Positions 18,277 to 26,780 of a stretch of 64,000 bases of DNA are shown here, one piece after another. This DNA is from Pedobacter zeae (lineage in GTDB: Bacteria > Bacteroidota > Bacteroidia > Sphingobacteriales > Sphingobacteriaceae). The notes under the pieces were generated by a model. It searched no databases. It had not been told where the DNA came from and saw nothing but the letters and a program-made list of their open reading frames with translations. The stretch spans positions 912,872 through 976,871 of the forward strand of contig NZ_JACIEF010000001.1 of assembly GCF_014196715.1 (NCBI RefSeq). Direction: 5' to 3'. Position 1 is the stretch's first letter, and every line of letters starts with the position of its first letter. The translations under genes and the position numbers were made by a program.

Positions 18277-19212
18277 TTATTCAGGTTTCAAAAAATCGAT
18301 ATTTCTTTTCAAACCGGCAAATTTGGTGCGCTTCACTGCTGAGCCCTTAAAAACCTTTTTAAAAACATCATCCGTAATTTCGGTCAGGTCTTTTGCATTC
18401 AAGTCCAGCAATCCATTTACGGGCTTAAAGGCTTCCTCATCGTGTGCTTTAGAGAAACGGTTCCACGGGCAAACATCCTGGCAGATATCGCAACCGAACA
18501 TCCAGTTGCTCATTTTATTTCTAAATTCTGCGGGAATTTCATTTTTGAGCTCAATAGTGAGGTAGGAGATACATTTTGTTCCATCTACAACCTGCGGTGC
18601 GATAATCGCATCGGTAGGGCATGCATCTAAACAGCGGGTGCAGGTTCCGCAGTAATCGGCATGGTATGGATGATCGTATTCCAGTTCCAAATCAACAATT
18701 AACTCAGCCAGGAAGAAAAAAGAACCAGCGGTTTTACTGATCAGGTTAGAATTTTTGCCTATCCAGCCGATACCCGATTTTTTCGCCCAGGCACGGTCTA
18801 AAACCGGAGCTGAATCTACAAATGCCCTTCCGGAAACCTCTCCGATATTTTCTTCTATAAAATGAGTGAGTTCCTTTAATTTTTCCTTGATTACGGTATG
18901 GTAGTCCTGTCCATAGGCATACTTTGAAATCTTCGGCGCATTGGGGTCTGACTGTTTTTCTTCGGTGTAATAGTTTAGCGACAAGGAAATTACTGATTTA
19001 GCCCCATCAACCAGCAGCCTGGGATCGAGTCGTTTATCAAAATAATTTTCCATGTATTTCATTTCGCCATGGTGATTTTGCATCAACCATTTTTCCAGCC
19101 TTGGCGCTTCTTCTTCAAGAAACTCGGCCTTTGAAATGCCACAGGCCATAAAACCCAAACGGAGGGCTTCATCTTTAATCAACTGGCTATATTTTGCAGA
19201 ATTGTTATACAC
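18277..19212 (-). CDS. queG: Epoxyqueuosine reductase QueG
   Basis: A 311-residue cobalamin-dependent Fe-S enzyme that reduces epoxyqueuosine to queuosine in the tRNA anticodon, the last step of queuosine synthesis. The N-terminal region begins [21 protein letters not shown]. The DUF1730 part includes [28 protein letters not shown] split over the substrate site. Two [4Fe-4S] clusters are shown by [12 protein letters not shown] and [10 protein letters not shown]. The start codon is GTG at 19212. A -7 box (TATCTTTG, minus strand 19227-19220) ends only 7 bases upstream, so the mRNA is probably leaderless. Confidence 0.93.
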   Translation of the reverse strand: MYNNSAKYSQLIKDEALRLGFMACGISKAEFLEEEAPRLEKWLMQNHHGEMKYMENYFDKRLDPRLLVDGAKSVISLSLNYYTEEKQSDPNAPKISKYAYGQDYHTVIKEKLKELTHFIEENIGEVSGRAFVDSAPVLDRAWAKKSGIGWIGKNSNLISKTAGSFFFLAELIVDLELEYDHPYHADYCGTCTRCLDACPTDAIIAPQVVDGTKCISYLTIELKNEIPAEFRNKMSNWMFGCDICQDVCPWNRFSKAHDEEAFKPVNGLLDLNAKDLTEITDDVFKKVFKGSAVKRTKFAGLKRNIDFLKPE

Positions 19213-19219
19213 CGAAATG

Positions 19220-19227
19220 CAAAGATA
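19220..19227 (-). promoter_or_regulatory. -7 box TATCTTTG of queG
   Basis: TAnnTTTG match on the minus strand whose final G is 7 bases before the GTG start at 19212. This implies little or no 5' leader. Confidence 0.45.
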
Positions 19228-19348
19228 AGGCTTATGATTTAAAACATTTTTATTAATCGCTTGTTCTGAATATGAAAACTAAATTAATTGATTATCGTTC
19301 TTCCCCACCAGGATTTACCGAAAAGGAGGGACTTATTAAAGATAAGAT

Positions 19349-19555
19349 ATGGAAAATACCGATCCACAACATACGGAATCAGGAGGAGCTCCTAAACCGA
19401 TTGAAAAAGATTACGAAAGTCATAAAGAAGATCCGGGACCAGCCAAACCGGCAGTTACCGAAAAAGATGAGAACGGCGCCGGACAGGCCTTGAAATGGGT
19501 ATTGCCCCTAGCGGTAATTATTGGCCTGGTGATATGGTTTTTGATGAGAAAATAA
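19349..19555 (+). CDS. Small C-tail-anchored membrane protein, 68 aa
   Basis: A 68-residue protein with a long, charged and proline-rich N-terminal half (MENTDPQHTESGGAPKP...) and one C-terminal transmembrane helix (WVLPLAVIIGLVIWFLM) ending RK. The architecture is that of a tail-anchored membrane protein. This frame is preferred over an overlapping 73-codon frame starting at 19272 that lacks any membrane or other feature. An AAGGAGG-like run sits about 20 bases before the ATG. Function unknown. Confidence 0.6.
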   Translation: MENTDPQHTESGGAPKPIEKDYESHKEDPGPAKPAVTEKDENGAGQALKWVLPLAVIIGLVIWFLMRK

Positions 19556-19573
19556 TTAGCTTTAGATAAAAAT

Positions 19574-19606
19574 GAAATGCCGGTACATTAATTTGACCGG
19601 CATTTC
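19574..19606. terminator. Bidirectional hairpin terminator
   Basis: GAAATGCCGGT (19574-19584) and ACCGGCATTTC (19596-19606) form an 11-bp perfect stem with an 11-base loop between two convergent genes. A-runs before and T-runs after the stem suit termination in either direction. Confidence 0.65.
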
Positions 19607-19616
19607 TTTATGGTAC

Positions 19617-21125
19617 TTATTTTAAAAGTTTAACCTGGTAAAGATCTCTCCGCCTGTCTTTCATCACTTTTACTGTTCCATAATGATGCAGTTCTTCCAA
19701 TAAATGCAGATCAACGTCTACTACCAGTACCATTTCGGTATTCGGCGTTGCCTCGGCTTTGATCGCATTGGTTGGAAAAGCAAAGTCGGATGGGGTAAAA
19801 ACTGCAGATTGCGCAAACTGGATATCCATGTTATTGACCTTCGGCAAATTGCCCACACAGCCTGCAATGGCCACGTAACATTCGTTCTCTATGGCCCTTG
19901 CCTGTGCACAATGGCGAACGCGCGTATAACCGTTCTGGGTATCGGTTAAAAAGGGTACAAATAAAATTTGCATACCCTGCTCGGCATAAATACGGCTCAA
20001 TTCAGGGAATTCTACATCATAGCAAATCAAAATACCTACTTTACCACAATCGGTATCGAAAACCTGTACTTTATCTCCACCAATCATACCGTAATATTTT
20101 TGCTCGTTGGGCGTAATGTGAATTTTCCTATATTCATCTATTTTCCCGGTGCGGTGACACAGGTAAGTGGCATTGTATAGTTTACCATCCTCAATAAGCG
20201 GCATGCTGCCGGTAATGATGTTGGTATTGTAGCTTAATGAATATTCGTGCATTTTCTGTACGATCTCTTCTGTTTTTTCAGCGAGCTTGCGCATAGCCTC
20301 AATTTCCGGTAAATGGTTATATGGCTGCAGCAGGGGCGTATTAAACAGCTCCGGGAACATGACGAAATCTGATTTGTAACCACTCAAAGCATCTACAAAA
20401 AATTCTACCTGTTCGTAAAAGGCCTCCATATTTGGGAATAACCTCATTTCCCATTGCACCAAGCCTAAACGGATGGTCATTGCCGATCGCGCTGAGGCAT
20501 CAATGCCCTGGTAATAAATATTATTCCACTCAATGAGGGTGGCATATTCTTTCGATTCTTTATCCCCAGGTAAATAATTTTTTAATACTTTCCTGACGTG
20601 AAAATCATTAGAGATCTGGAAAGTGAGGGTAGGATCGTAAATTTCTTTAGCTTTTACTTTATCAATGTACTGTCTCGGGCTAAGCTGCTCTGCATATTGA
20701 TGGTATCCCGGAATTCGGCCACCGGCTATGATGCTTTTTAAGTTTAAGCTTTCGCAAAGTTCTTTGCGCGCTTCATACAATCTTCTGCCTAAACGCAGGC
20801 CACGGAAATCAGGATGCACGAAAATTTCTATGCCATAAAGCGTATCGCCATTTGGATCGTGTGTGGTAAAAGAGTAGTCGCCAGTAATTAATTTATAGGT
20901 GTGCCGGTCTCCGTACTCATCATAGTTTACAATAATGGCAAGCGAGCAGGCCACAACTTTATCATCAACGGCAATGCAAAGTTGTCCTTCCGGGAAAATA
21001 TTTAAAAGTTTTGCAATACTTGATTTTGGCCAGATGGAACCGCCCATGCTATCGTAGGCCTGTAACATTGATTCTTTAAGATCAGCATAATCTTCGAGCG
21101 TTAGTTTACGTAATTCAATATTCAT
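19617..21125 (-). CDS. GNAT acetyltransferase-nitrilase fusion
   Basis: A 502-residue fusion from the ATG at 21125 (a longer open frame to 21191 is less likely). Residues ~1-200 are a GNAT N-acetyltransferase with an acetyl-CoA-loop-like VHPDFRGLRLGRRLYEARKE. Residues ~220-500 are a carbon-nitrogen hydrolase with the Glu-Lys-Cys triad in VMFPELF, YRKIHI and LICYDVEFPE. The organisation matches Bacillus YhcX-type proteins; substrates are not established. One possibility is sequential acetylation and amide hydrolysis of an amine/amide metabolite, which is inference. Confidence 0.85.
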   Translation of the reverse strand: MNIELRKLTLEDYADLKESMLQAYDSMGGSIWPKSSIAKLLNIFPEGQLCIAVDDKVVACSLAIIVNYDEYGDRHTYKLITGDYSFTTHDPNGDTLYGIEIFVHPDFRGLRLGRRLYEARKELCESLNLKSIIAGGRIPGYHQYAEQLSPRQYIDKVKAKEIYDPTLTFQISNDFHVRKVLKNYLPGDKESKEYATLIEWNNIYYQGIDASARSAMTIRLGLVQWEMRLFPNMEAFYEQVEFFVDALSGYKSDFVMFPELFNTPLLQPYNHLPEIEAMRKLAEKTEEIVQKMHEYSLSYNTNIITGSMPLIEDGKLYNATYLCHRTGKIDEYRKIHITPNEQKYYGMIGGDKVQVFDTDCGKVGILICYDVEFPELSRIYAEQGMQILFVPFLTDTQNGYTRVRHCAQARAIENECYVAIAGCVGNLPKVNNMDIQFAQSAVFTPSDFAFPTNAIKAEATPNTEMVLVVDVDLHLLEELHHYGTVKVMKDRRRDLYQVKLLK

Positions 21126-21250
21126 ACGGTTTGATTTGTATTTAATGAACACAGAAGTTACCTTAATGTTTTCCTTAAATCTGTTAAACAAGTTTTTCCA
21201 GATAGAGCTCGATATATATGTTTCTGGAATAAATTATTTAGATTTAAGCA

Positions 21251-21633
21251 ATGACAGAAAACGAAGTATCTTATATTATTAGAGGAAGTATTTTTAATGT
21301 ATATAATACACTTGGCCCAGGATTGCTTGAATCTGCTTATGAAGCTCCTTAAAATATGAAATAGAAAAAGCAGGTTTGTTTATAGAAAGACAGGTTTCTT
21401 TACCAATGCAGTACGAAGAAATCACTGTTGATGTAGGATATAGATTGGATCTTTTAGTAGAAAAAAAGGTTGTCATTGAATTAAAATCAGTTGAATTTGT
21501 TACGAACGTCCATCATAAACAATTACTTACCTATTTGAAGTTGTCAGGGTATAAATTGGGGTTATTAGTCAATTTTAATACCGATAATATTGCAGATAAT
21601 ATTTTCAGGAAAGCTTATCGGTTAGATCTTTAA
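21251..21633 (+). pseudogene. GxxExxY (PDDEXK_3) protein gene, frameshifted
   Basis: The ATG at 21251 opens a GxxExxY-type N-terminus ending GPGLLESAYEAP, then hits TAA at 21350-21352. Shifting by one base near 21346-21349 restores LKYEIEKAGLFIERQV and runs to the stop at 21633. This includes DVGYRLDLLVEKKVVIELKSVE, the D...ExK core of the PD-(D/E)XK fold. So one base is missing relative to an intact gene of about 127 codons. Either the gene is inactivated or this is an assembly error. The family is predicted to be nuclease-like but is uncharacterised. A 109-bp inverted-repeat region follows directly. Confidence 0.75.
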
Positions 21634-21650
21634 ATACCTTTTCATTTTTT

Positions 21651-21759
21651 CCCACAGATGTAGCAGATCAGGCGCGCAGATTAAAAAGATTTTTTGGATC
21701 TGTAGCCAACATATCAAATCTGTGATGATCTGTGTTTTTTATCTGAGTTAATCTGTGGG
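21651..21759. repeat. CCCACAGAT...ATCTGTGGG inverted-repeat region
   Basis: CCCACAGAT (21651-21659) is the exact complement of ATCTGTGGG (21751-21759). Between them are several further CAGAT/ATCTG words that can pair internally. It lies directly after the broken GxxExxY gene, before the end of ruvB. Confidence 0.6.
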
Positions 21760-21770
21760 ATAATATTTAA

Positions 21771-22793
21771 TTAAAACAGTTTTCCTGCTTGTCCCGGATA
21801 ATTTTTCTTTAAGTGTTTATAAGCCGCTTCGGTAACTTCGCGTCCACGTGAAGTGCGCATAATATAACCTTCCTGGATTAAAAATGGTTCATAAACCTCT
21901 TCTATAGTACCTTCATCTTCTCCAACGGCAGTTGCAATGGTTTTTAAACCAACCGGACCGCCCTTAAACTTGTCGATGATAGTAAGCAAAATTCTGTTAT
22001 CCATTTCATCCAAGCCATGCTCATCTACATTCAATGCATCCAATGCATAACGGGCAATTTCGGTATCAATACTTCCATTTCCCTTAATTTGTGCGAAATC
22101 CCTTGTTCTCCGCAAAAGTGCATTGGCAATACGGGGTGTACCGCGGCTGCGGCGTGCTATTTCGTAAGCACCCTCATCGCTTATTGGAGTTTTTAATATT
22201 TCGGACGACCTTAAAACAATCGTTGTTAATAATTTAGCGTCGTAATAAGCTAAGCGCGCATTAATCCCAAAACGCGCCCTTAAAGGAGCGGTTAGCAAGC
22301 CAGAACGGGTGGTAGCGCCAACCAGCGTAAAAGGATTAAGCGATATCTGCACAGAACGGGCATTAGGGCCGGTTTCTAACATGATATCGATCTTAAAATC
22401 CTCCATGGCCGAATAGAGGTATTCTTCTACCAAAGGCGATAAACGGTGAATTTCATCAATAAAAAGAATATCGCCTTCGTCCAGTCCGGTTAACAAGCCG
22501 GCTAAATCGCCAGGTTTATCCAAAACAGGGCCTGAAGTTACCTTTATACCGGTGGCCATTTCATTAGCGATGATATGTGAGAGGGTAGTTTTGCCCAATC
22601 CCGGAGGACCATGCAAAAGCACGTGGTCTAAGGCTTCTCCACGGAGTTTTGCGGCCTGAACAAAAATCTTCAGGTTTTCCATCACTTTTTCCTGCCCTGT
22701 AAAGTCTTCAAAAGCCTGCGGCCTTAAAACCCGTTCGATATCACGATCGGTAGGGGTTAGGTTGCTTGCTTCAGGGTCCAGATGCTCATTCAT
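21771..22793 (-). CDS. ruvB: Holliday junction branch migration helicase RuvB
   Basis: A 340-residue AAA+ motor of the RuvABC resolvasome. It opens with [18 protein letters not shown], has Walker [17 protein letters not shown], Walker [11 protein letters not shown], sensor 1 [18 protein letters not shown], and the C-terminal winged helix ([25 protein letters not shown] split between helices). It starts 31 bases after the end of the dehydrogenase gene upstream and may share its transcript. Confidence 0.96.
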   Translation of the reverse strand: MNEHLDPEASNLTPTDRDIERVLRPQAFEDFTGQEKVMENLKIFVQAAKLRGEALDHVLLHGPPGLGKTTLSHIIANEMATGIKVTSGPVLDKPGDLAGLLTGLDEGDILFIDEIHRLSPLVEEYLYSAMEDFKIDIMLETGPNARSVQISLNPFTLVGATTRSGLLTAPLRARFGINARLAYYDAKLLTTIVLRSSEILKTPISDEGAYEIARRSRGTPRIANALLRRTRDFAQIKGNGSIDTEIARYALDALNVDEHGLDEMDNRILLTIIDKFKGGPVGLKTIATAVGEDEGTIEEVYEPFLIQEGYIMRTSRGREVTEAAYKHLKKNYPGQAGKLF

Positions 22794-22824
22794 ACAGCAA
22801 ATATAAAATTAAATGCTAAAAAAA

Positions 22825-23718
22825 TTAGGAATTTTTAAATTTATCAGAAACCACAAGTTCTTTTGATCCCGGAGTATATTTATAAAAACCTTCGCCACTT
22901 TTGGCACCCTTTTTGCCTGCAGTAACCATATTTACCAATAAAGGACAAGGCGCATATTTAGGATTTCCAAAACCATCATGCAGCACCTTTAAAATTGCTA
23001 AACAAACATCGAGGCCTATAAAATCGGCTAATTGCAGCGGACCCATAGGATGGGCCATTCCCAGTTTCATTACCGTATCGATTTCATGAACACCTGCAAC
23101 GCCTTCATATAAAGTATATATGGCTTCATTAATCATTGGCATTAAAATGCGGTTGGCTACAAAGCCAGGGTAATCATTTACTTCTACCGGTACTTTTTCT
23201 AAACTTTGCGAAAGCGACATAATTGTACCGGTTGTTTCATCACTCGTGGCATAACCCCTTATTACCTCAACCAATTTCATCACCGGAACCGGGTTCATAA
23301 AGTGCATGCCGATTACCTTATCACCTCTACCGGTTACGGAAGCAATCTGCGTAATGGAAATGGAGGAGGTATTGGAAGCCAGGATAGCATGTGCAGGTGC
23401 ATACGCATCCAAATCCTTAAAAATATTTAGTTTTAAGTCTATATTCTCGGTAGCGGCTTCTACAATCAAATCGGCACTTTGAACGCCATCTTTTATTGAG
23501 GTATAGGTGGTGATGTGATTAAGAGTGGCCGCTTTCTGATCCTCCGTTAAGGTTCCTTTGGCAACCTGCCTGTCTAAATTTTTGGTAATGGTTTGTATTG
23601 CCTTATCCAATGCAGGCTGGTTGATATCAACCAGGTTTACTTTATAATTGAACTGTGCAAAAGTATGGGCGATGCCATTTCCCATGGTACCCGATCCTAT
23701 AACTGCGATTTGTTTCAT
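22825..23718 (-). CDS. 3-hydroxybutyryl-CoA dehydrogenase
   Basis: A 297-residue NAD-dependent 3-hydroxyacyl-CoA dehydrogenase that interconverts 3-hydroxyacyl-CoA and 3-oxoacyl-CoA. The N-terminal Rossmann motif is VIGSGTMGNGIAHTFAQ. The catalytic His is in GMHFMNPVPVMKLVE, with the downstream Glu/Asn in VNDYPGFVANRI. The C-terminal dimerisation domain holds MGPLQLADFIGLD. It is a single-domain form without an enoyl-CoA hydratase part, so Hbd/PaaH-like. No other beta-oxidation gene is nearby. ruvB follows at 31 bases. Confidence 0.9.
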   Translation of the reverse strand: MKQIAVIGSGTMGNGIAHTFAQFNYKVNLVDINQPALDKAIQTITKNLDRQVAKGTLTEDQKAATLNHITTYTSIKDGVQSADLIVEAATENIDLKLNIFKDLDAYAPAHAILASNTSSISITQIASVTGRGDKVIGMHFMNPVPVMKLVEVIRGYATSDETTGTIMSLSQSLEKVPVEVNDYPGFVANRILMPMINEAIYTLYEGVAGVHEIDTVMKLGMAHPMGPLQLADFIGLDVCLAILKVLHDGFGNPKYAPCPLLVNMVTAGKKGAKSGEGFYKYTPGSKELVVSDKFKNS

Positions 23719-23811
23719 CTTTAGGCGATTAAAAAAGAGAATTTAATGGTAAACAATTAATTGAATAAAGATCTTGCGCTGTAGGTGATCTCTTTTAATT
23801 TTATAACAACC

Positions 23812-24462
23812 TTATGGTGCCAACCTGGTTTTGGTCCAGGTTCCTTTAACCTTTTCGAAATTTATCCGGTCGTGCAGCCGGCTGCTTCTGCCTTGCCAAA
23901 ATTCTATCCGGGTAGGTTTAACGATATAACCGCCCCAATGTGCAGGTTTGGCTATACCTTTACCAGCACTTTCAGTTTTTAAAGCTTCAAATTTTTCCTC
24001 CAGAAATACCCTGTTTGGAATAACCTGACTCTGTGGAGAGGCTACCGCTCCGATCTGACTATCAACAGGTCTGGTATTGAAATATTCTTCGGAAGTTTCT
24101 TTATCCAGTTTTTCTACCGTTCCTTCAATTCTTACCTGTCTTTCCAGTTCGGGCCAGAAAAATACCAATGCTGCAAAAGGGTTCCGCTTCAGTTCTTTTC
24201 CTTTTGCACTCAGGTAATTCGTAAAGAACCTGAATCCATCTGTATCAACGCCTTTAAGTAACACGATACGGGCATCTGGCCGGCCGGCTTTATCTGCCGT
24301 AGCCAAAGTCATTACATTGGGCTCGTAGATCTGGGCGTCAACTGCATCCTGAAACCATTTCTGAAACTGGACAACCGGATCCTGGTCAACATCAGATTCG
24401 TCCAGTGAAGCGCTTTTGTAATCTTGGCGCAGGTTTTGTAGAAATTCATTTGTAACTTGCAT
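23812..24462 (-). CDS. pdxH: Pyridoxamine 5'-phosphate oxidase
   Basis: A 216-residue FMN enzyme oxidising pyridoxamine- or pyridoxine-5'-phosphate to pyridoxal 5'-phosphate. FMN-binding motifs ARIVLLKGVDTDGFRFFTNY (split) and KRNPFAALVFFWPELERQVRIEG are visible. The conserved C-terminus WQGRSSRLHDRI is also present. A -7 box TATTTTTG ends 5 bases before the ATG, pointing to a leaderless or near-leaderless transcript. It is divergent from yqgE with only about 46 bases between start codons. Confidence 0.94.
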   Translation of the reverse strand: MQVTNEFLQNLRQDYKSASLDESDVDQDPVVQFQKWFQDAVDAQIYEPNVMTLATADKAGRPDARIVLLKGVDTDGFRFFTNYLSAKGKELKRNPFAALVFFWPELERQVRIEGTVEKLDKETSEEYFNTRPVDSQIGAVASPQSQVIPNRVFLEEKFEALKTESAGKGIAKPAHWGGYIVKPTRIEFWQGRSSRLHDRINFEKVKGTWTKTRLAP

Positions 24463-24466
24463 TTAA

Positions 24467-24474
24467 CAAAAATA
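24467..24474 (-). promoter_or_regulatory. -7 box TATTTTTG of pdxH
   Basis: TAnnTTTG match on the minus strand ending 5 bases upstream of the pdxH ATG (24462). The transcript would begin at or beside the start codon. Confidence 0.45.
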
Positions 24475-24508
24475 GGCATCTTTTACGGTGTAACAAATGA
24501 TTATCATC

Positions 24509-25072
24509 ATGCTGAACAATATAAAACCAAAAACCGGCCGCTTGCTTATCTCAGAACCCTTTATGGCCGATCCCAATTTTAAGAGATCTGTTGTGCTCCT
24601 GACCGAACATGGTGAAGATGGTACGGTGGGTTATATCCTTAACCAGGTAGGAAACCTGGTTTTAAATGATGTGATCCAGGATTTGTGGAGCGCGCAAAAT
24701 TATATCTATTTCGGCGGACCTGTTGCAGCTGATACCCTGCATTTTATCCATAGAAGTTACGATAAACTTCAAAGCGGCGAAGATATCGGAAATGGTTTGT
24801 ACTGGGGTGGGAACTTTGAAACGCTTAAAATCCTCATTAATACCAATGCAATTAATGCTGATGAAATTAAATTTTTTATGGGTTATTCGGGATGGGATAA
24901 GGGCCAGTTAGACCGCGAAATAGAGCAAAATGCCTGGATGGTGAGCGATAAATTTAACCCTGACCTTATTTTCAGTAACGACGACGAAAAGTTATGGAGA
25001 GACGTGATTGTAAACTTAGGCCCGAAATACGCACACATCAGTAATTTTCCGGCAGATCCAAGTTTGAACTGA
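24509..25072 (+). CDS. YqgE/AlgH family protein
   Basis: A 187-residue protein of the UPF0301 (YqgE/AlgH) family. It starts MLNNIKPKTGRLLISEPFM, the usual opening, so the ATG at 24509 is preferred over the one at 24497. The core carries VVLLTEHGEDGTVGYILN, YFGGPVAADTLHFIH and FFMGYSGWDKGQLDREIEQN, all typical. The molecular role of the family is not settled. It is not obviously in an operon; the downstream gap holds a long palindrome. Confidence 0.88.
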   Translation: MLNNIKPKTGRLLISEPFMADPNFKRSVVLLTEHGEDGTVGYILNQVGNLVLNDVIQDLWSAQNYIYFGGPVAADTLHFIHRSYDKLQSGEDIGNGLYWGGNFETLKILINTNAINADEIKFFMGYSGWDKGQLDREIEQNAWMVSDKFNPDLIFSNDDEKLWRDVIVNLGPKYAHISNFPADPSLN

Positions 25073-25123
25073 TCCGTTTTCAGTCGGCAATTAATAGTTG
25101 GCAGATACAATCGAATTATGTTT

Positions 25124-25161
25124 TTAAAATAAAACGATAAATTTTTATTGTTTTATTTTAA
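25124..25161. promoter_or_regulatory. 17-bp-arm palindrome before the DUF2975/HTH pair
   Basis: TTAAAATAAAACGATAA (25124-25140) faces TTATTGTTTTATTTTAA (25145-25161): 17 paired positions with a single G-T mismatch and a 4-base loop. It sits 38 bases before the DUF2975 start and 52 after the yqgE stop. It may be an operator for the downstream HTH protein or a terminator for yqgE. Confidence 0.45.
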
Positions 25162-25198
25162 ATATTGTTTTATGTTTGTTTCATACTCAAATGAATTG

Positions 25199-25858
25199 AT
25201 GATGAAACTCTCAGAAAGCAAAGTAATTAAAGCCTTAAATGGATTGGCAACTGTGGCATTGGTTTTATACGTTATAATCCTGTTGATTAAGTTATTTAGC
25301 TCAGGTGTACCAAGTGCTACTCAAGGCATCAAATGGTATGGGGTATACAATGTAAAAGCAGAGCCATCAATAAAAAATAAGGTTGTATCTAAAAATGAAG
25401 GATTAGCCAAATGGTTTAATAATAAGGTTTTAGTAAGTGAAACCAAGAGGGCGATGGTGCAATTAAGGTTTAAAACTTATACCGAGTTATTTTCTTTGCC
25501 TGCGATCGGTTTTCAATTGGTTTATTTAATTTATTTTCTCAGTATAGGTTTTATAATTCTTTCTGTGAAACGGTTTTTTAAATCCCTTACTGTAAATGAG
25601 GTATTTACCAGGAAAAACACATCAATTATTATGTGGTGCAGTGTAATATTAATCTGTTTGCCTATTATAAGGTGGCTTACTCAAGAATTATTTATTAATT
25701 GTATCCTCAATTTAAACCTGAACGATTCGGGTTATTATCTGAGCAATGGTGTAGGATTATTGGATACGGAAACAATTATCGGCTTAGTTTTAATGGCATT
25801 TGGTTTTGCTTTTAAAGTTGGCGTTGATATCAAACAAGAAAATGAATCATTTGTATAA
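25199..25858 (+). CDS. DUF2975 membrane protein
   Basis: A 219-residue membrane protein starting MMKLSESKVIK at 25199; upstream in-frame starts at 25148 and 25172 would add an unrelated stretch. Four hydrophobic segments are seen: near residues 15-38, 105-125, 142-160 and 190-210. A polar periplasmic loop lies between the first two. DUF2975 proteins are commonly encoded next to a small YozG-like Cro/C1 regulator, and such a gene follows after 8 bases. The function is unknown; a membrane-linked signalling or immunity-like role is speculation. Confidence 0.75.
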   Translation: MMKLSESKVIKALNGLATVALVLYVIILLIKLFSSGVPSATQGIKWYGVYNVKAEPSIKNKVVSKNEGLAKWFNNKVLVSETKRAMVQLRFKTYTELFSLPAIGFQLVYLIYFLSIGFIILSVKRFFKSLTVNEVFTRKNTSIIMWCSVILICLPIIRWLTQELFINCILNLNLNDSGYYLSNGVGLLDTETIIGLVLMAFGFAFKVGVDIKQENESFV

Positions 25859-25866
25859 AGCTGATC

Positions 25867-26067
25867 ATGCCTATCGTTATTAATTTAGATATCATGTTAG
25901 CCAAACGAAAGATGTCGTTAACCGAGCTCTCAGAAAAGGTTGGCTTAACGATTGTAAATCTATCGATATTAAAAACCGGAAAGGCAAAAGGAGTAAGGTT
26001 CGATACTTTAGAAGCGATCTGTAAGGTTTTAGATTGCAAACCCGGCGATATTATAGATATCGAATAA
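25867..26067 (+). CDS. Small Cro/C1-type HTH regulator (YozG-like)
   Basis: A 66-residue DNA-binding protein formed by one helix-turn-helix unit. The segments MLAKRKMSLTELSEKVGL and VNLSILKTGKAKGVRFDTL give the HTH helices, and LEAICKVLDCKPGDIIDIE is the classic C-terminal helix and tail of this group. It lies 8 bases after the DUF2975 gene, so the two form an operon. It probably regulates that operon, and the palindrome at 25124 is the obvious candidate operator. Confidence 0.85.
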   Translation: MPIVINLDIMLAKRKMSLTELSEKVGLTIVNLSILKTGKAKGVRFDTLEAICKVLDCKPGDIIDIE

Positions 26068-26094
26068 TATATTGGTGATATATTATATAAAGTT

Positions 26095-26183
26095 GTCGTC
26101 ATCTCGACTGAAGCGCAGCGGAATGGAGAGATCTATCTAAATAGATTTCTCGGCTGCGTTGCAACTCCGCTCGAAATGACGAC
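26095..26183. repeat. Dispersed CGTCAT...ATGACG hairpin element, copy 2
   Basis: The clearest copy. GTCGTCATCTCGA (26095-26107) pairs with TCGAAATGACGAC (26171-26183) with one mismatch, and an inner stem AGATCTATCT/ATAGATTTCT folds the middle. It occupies the convergent gap between the HTH gene and purE. Confidence 0.75.
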
Positions 26184-26211
26184 TCTTTAAGTTTATGATT
26201 TACATTTAAAA

Positions 26212-26712
26212 CTAAAGACTATCAGCACTTTCCTCAACCTTTTTTCTCAAATCATCTTTATAAGCCTGCATTTTAACTGTTAAAGTGTCATCAGCTGTGG
26301 CCAGGATTTGCGTAGCCAGTAAACCTGCATTTTTAGCAGCATTTAAGGCCACTGTAGCTACCGGAATGCCATTGGGCATCTGTAAAATCGATAAAATGCT
26401 GTCCCAGCCATCTATTGAGTTTGATGATTTAACGGGAACGCCGATTACGGGTAAGGTAGTGATGGAAGCTACCATACCTGGCAAATGAGCAGCACCGCCG
26501 GCACCGGCAATAATTACCTTCAAACCACGGCCTTGTGCATCTTTAGCATAATTAAACATGCGTTCTGGTGTTCTGTGAGCAGAAACAACCGTAATTTCGT
26601 AGTTTATTCCAAATTCTTTTAATACATCAGCAGCATCCTGCATTACAGGCAGATCTGATTTACTGCCCATTATAATTCCAACCAATGCCGAATTTGAATT
26701 TTCTTGACTCAT
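26212..26712 (-). CDS. purE: N5-carboxyaminoimidazole ribonucleotide mutase
   Basis: A 166-residue class I PurE that converts N5-CAIR to CAIR in de novo purine synthesis. The active-site loop is [21 protein letters not shown] (split), with [10 protein letters not shown] and [14 protein letters not shown] following, all diagnostic. It starts 68 bases after purK on the same strand, giving a purK-purE operon in which PurK supplies the unstable substrate. Confidence 0.96.
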   Translation of the reverse strand: MSQENSNSALVGIIMGSKSDLPVMQDAADVLKEFGINYEITVVSAHRTPERMFNYAKDAQGRGLKVIIAGAGGAAHLPGMVASITTLPVIGVPVKSSNSIDGWDSILSILQMPNGIPVATVALNAAKNAGLLATQILATADDTLTVKMQAYKDDLRKKVEESADSL

Positions 26713-26780
26713 ATTTATTTGATTTCTTTTTTAATTTCCTTTGATCTGTGCCATCCTGGTTTTAGCTTTCATTCCAGAAC

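Noticed and set aside
19272..19493. A 73-codon frame overlapping the 68-aa membrane protein gene
   Set aside because: It lacks any recognisable feature and overlaps the better-supported frame at 19349, which has a clear C-terminal transmembrane helix.
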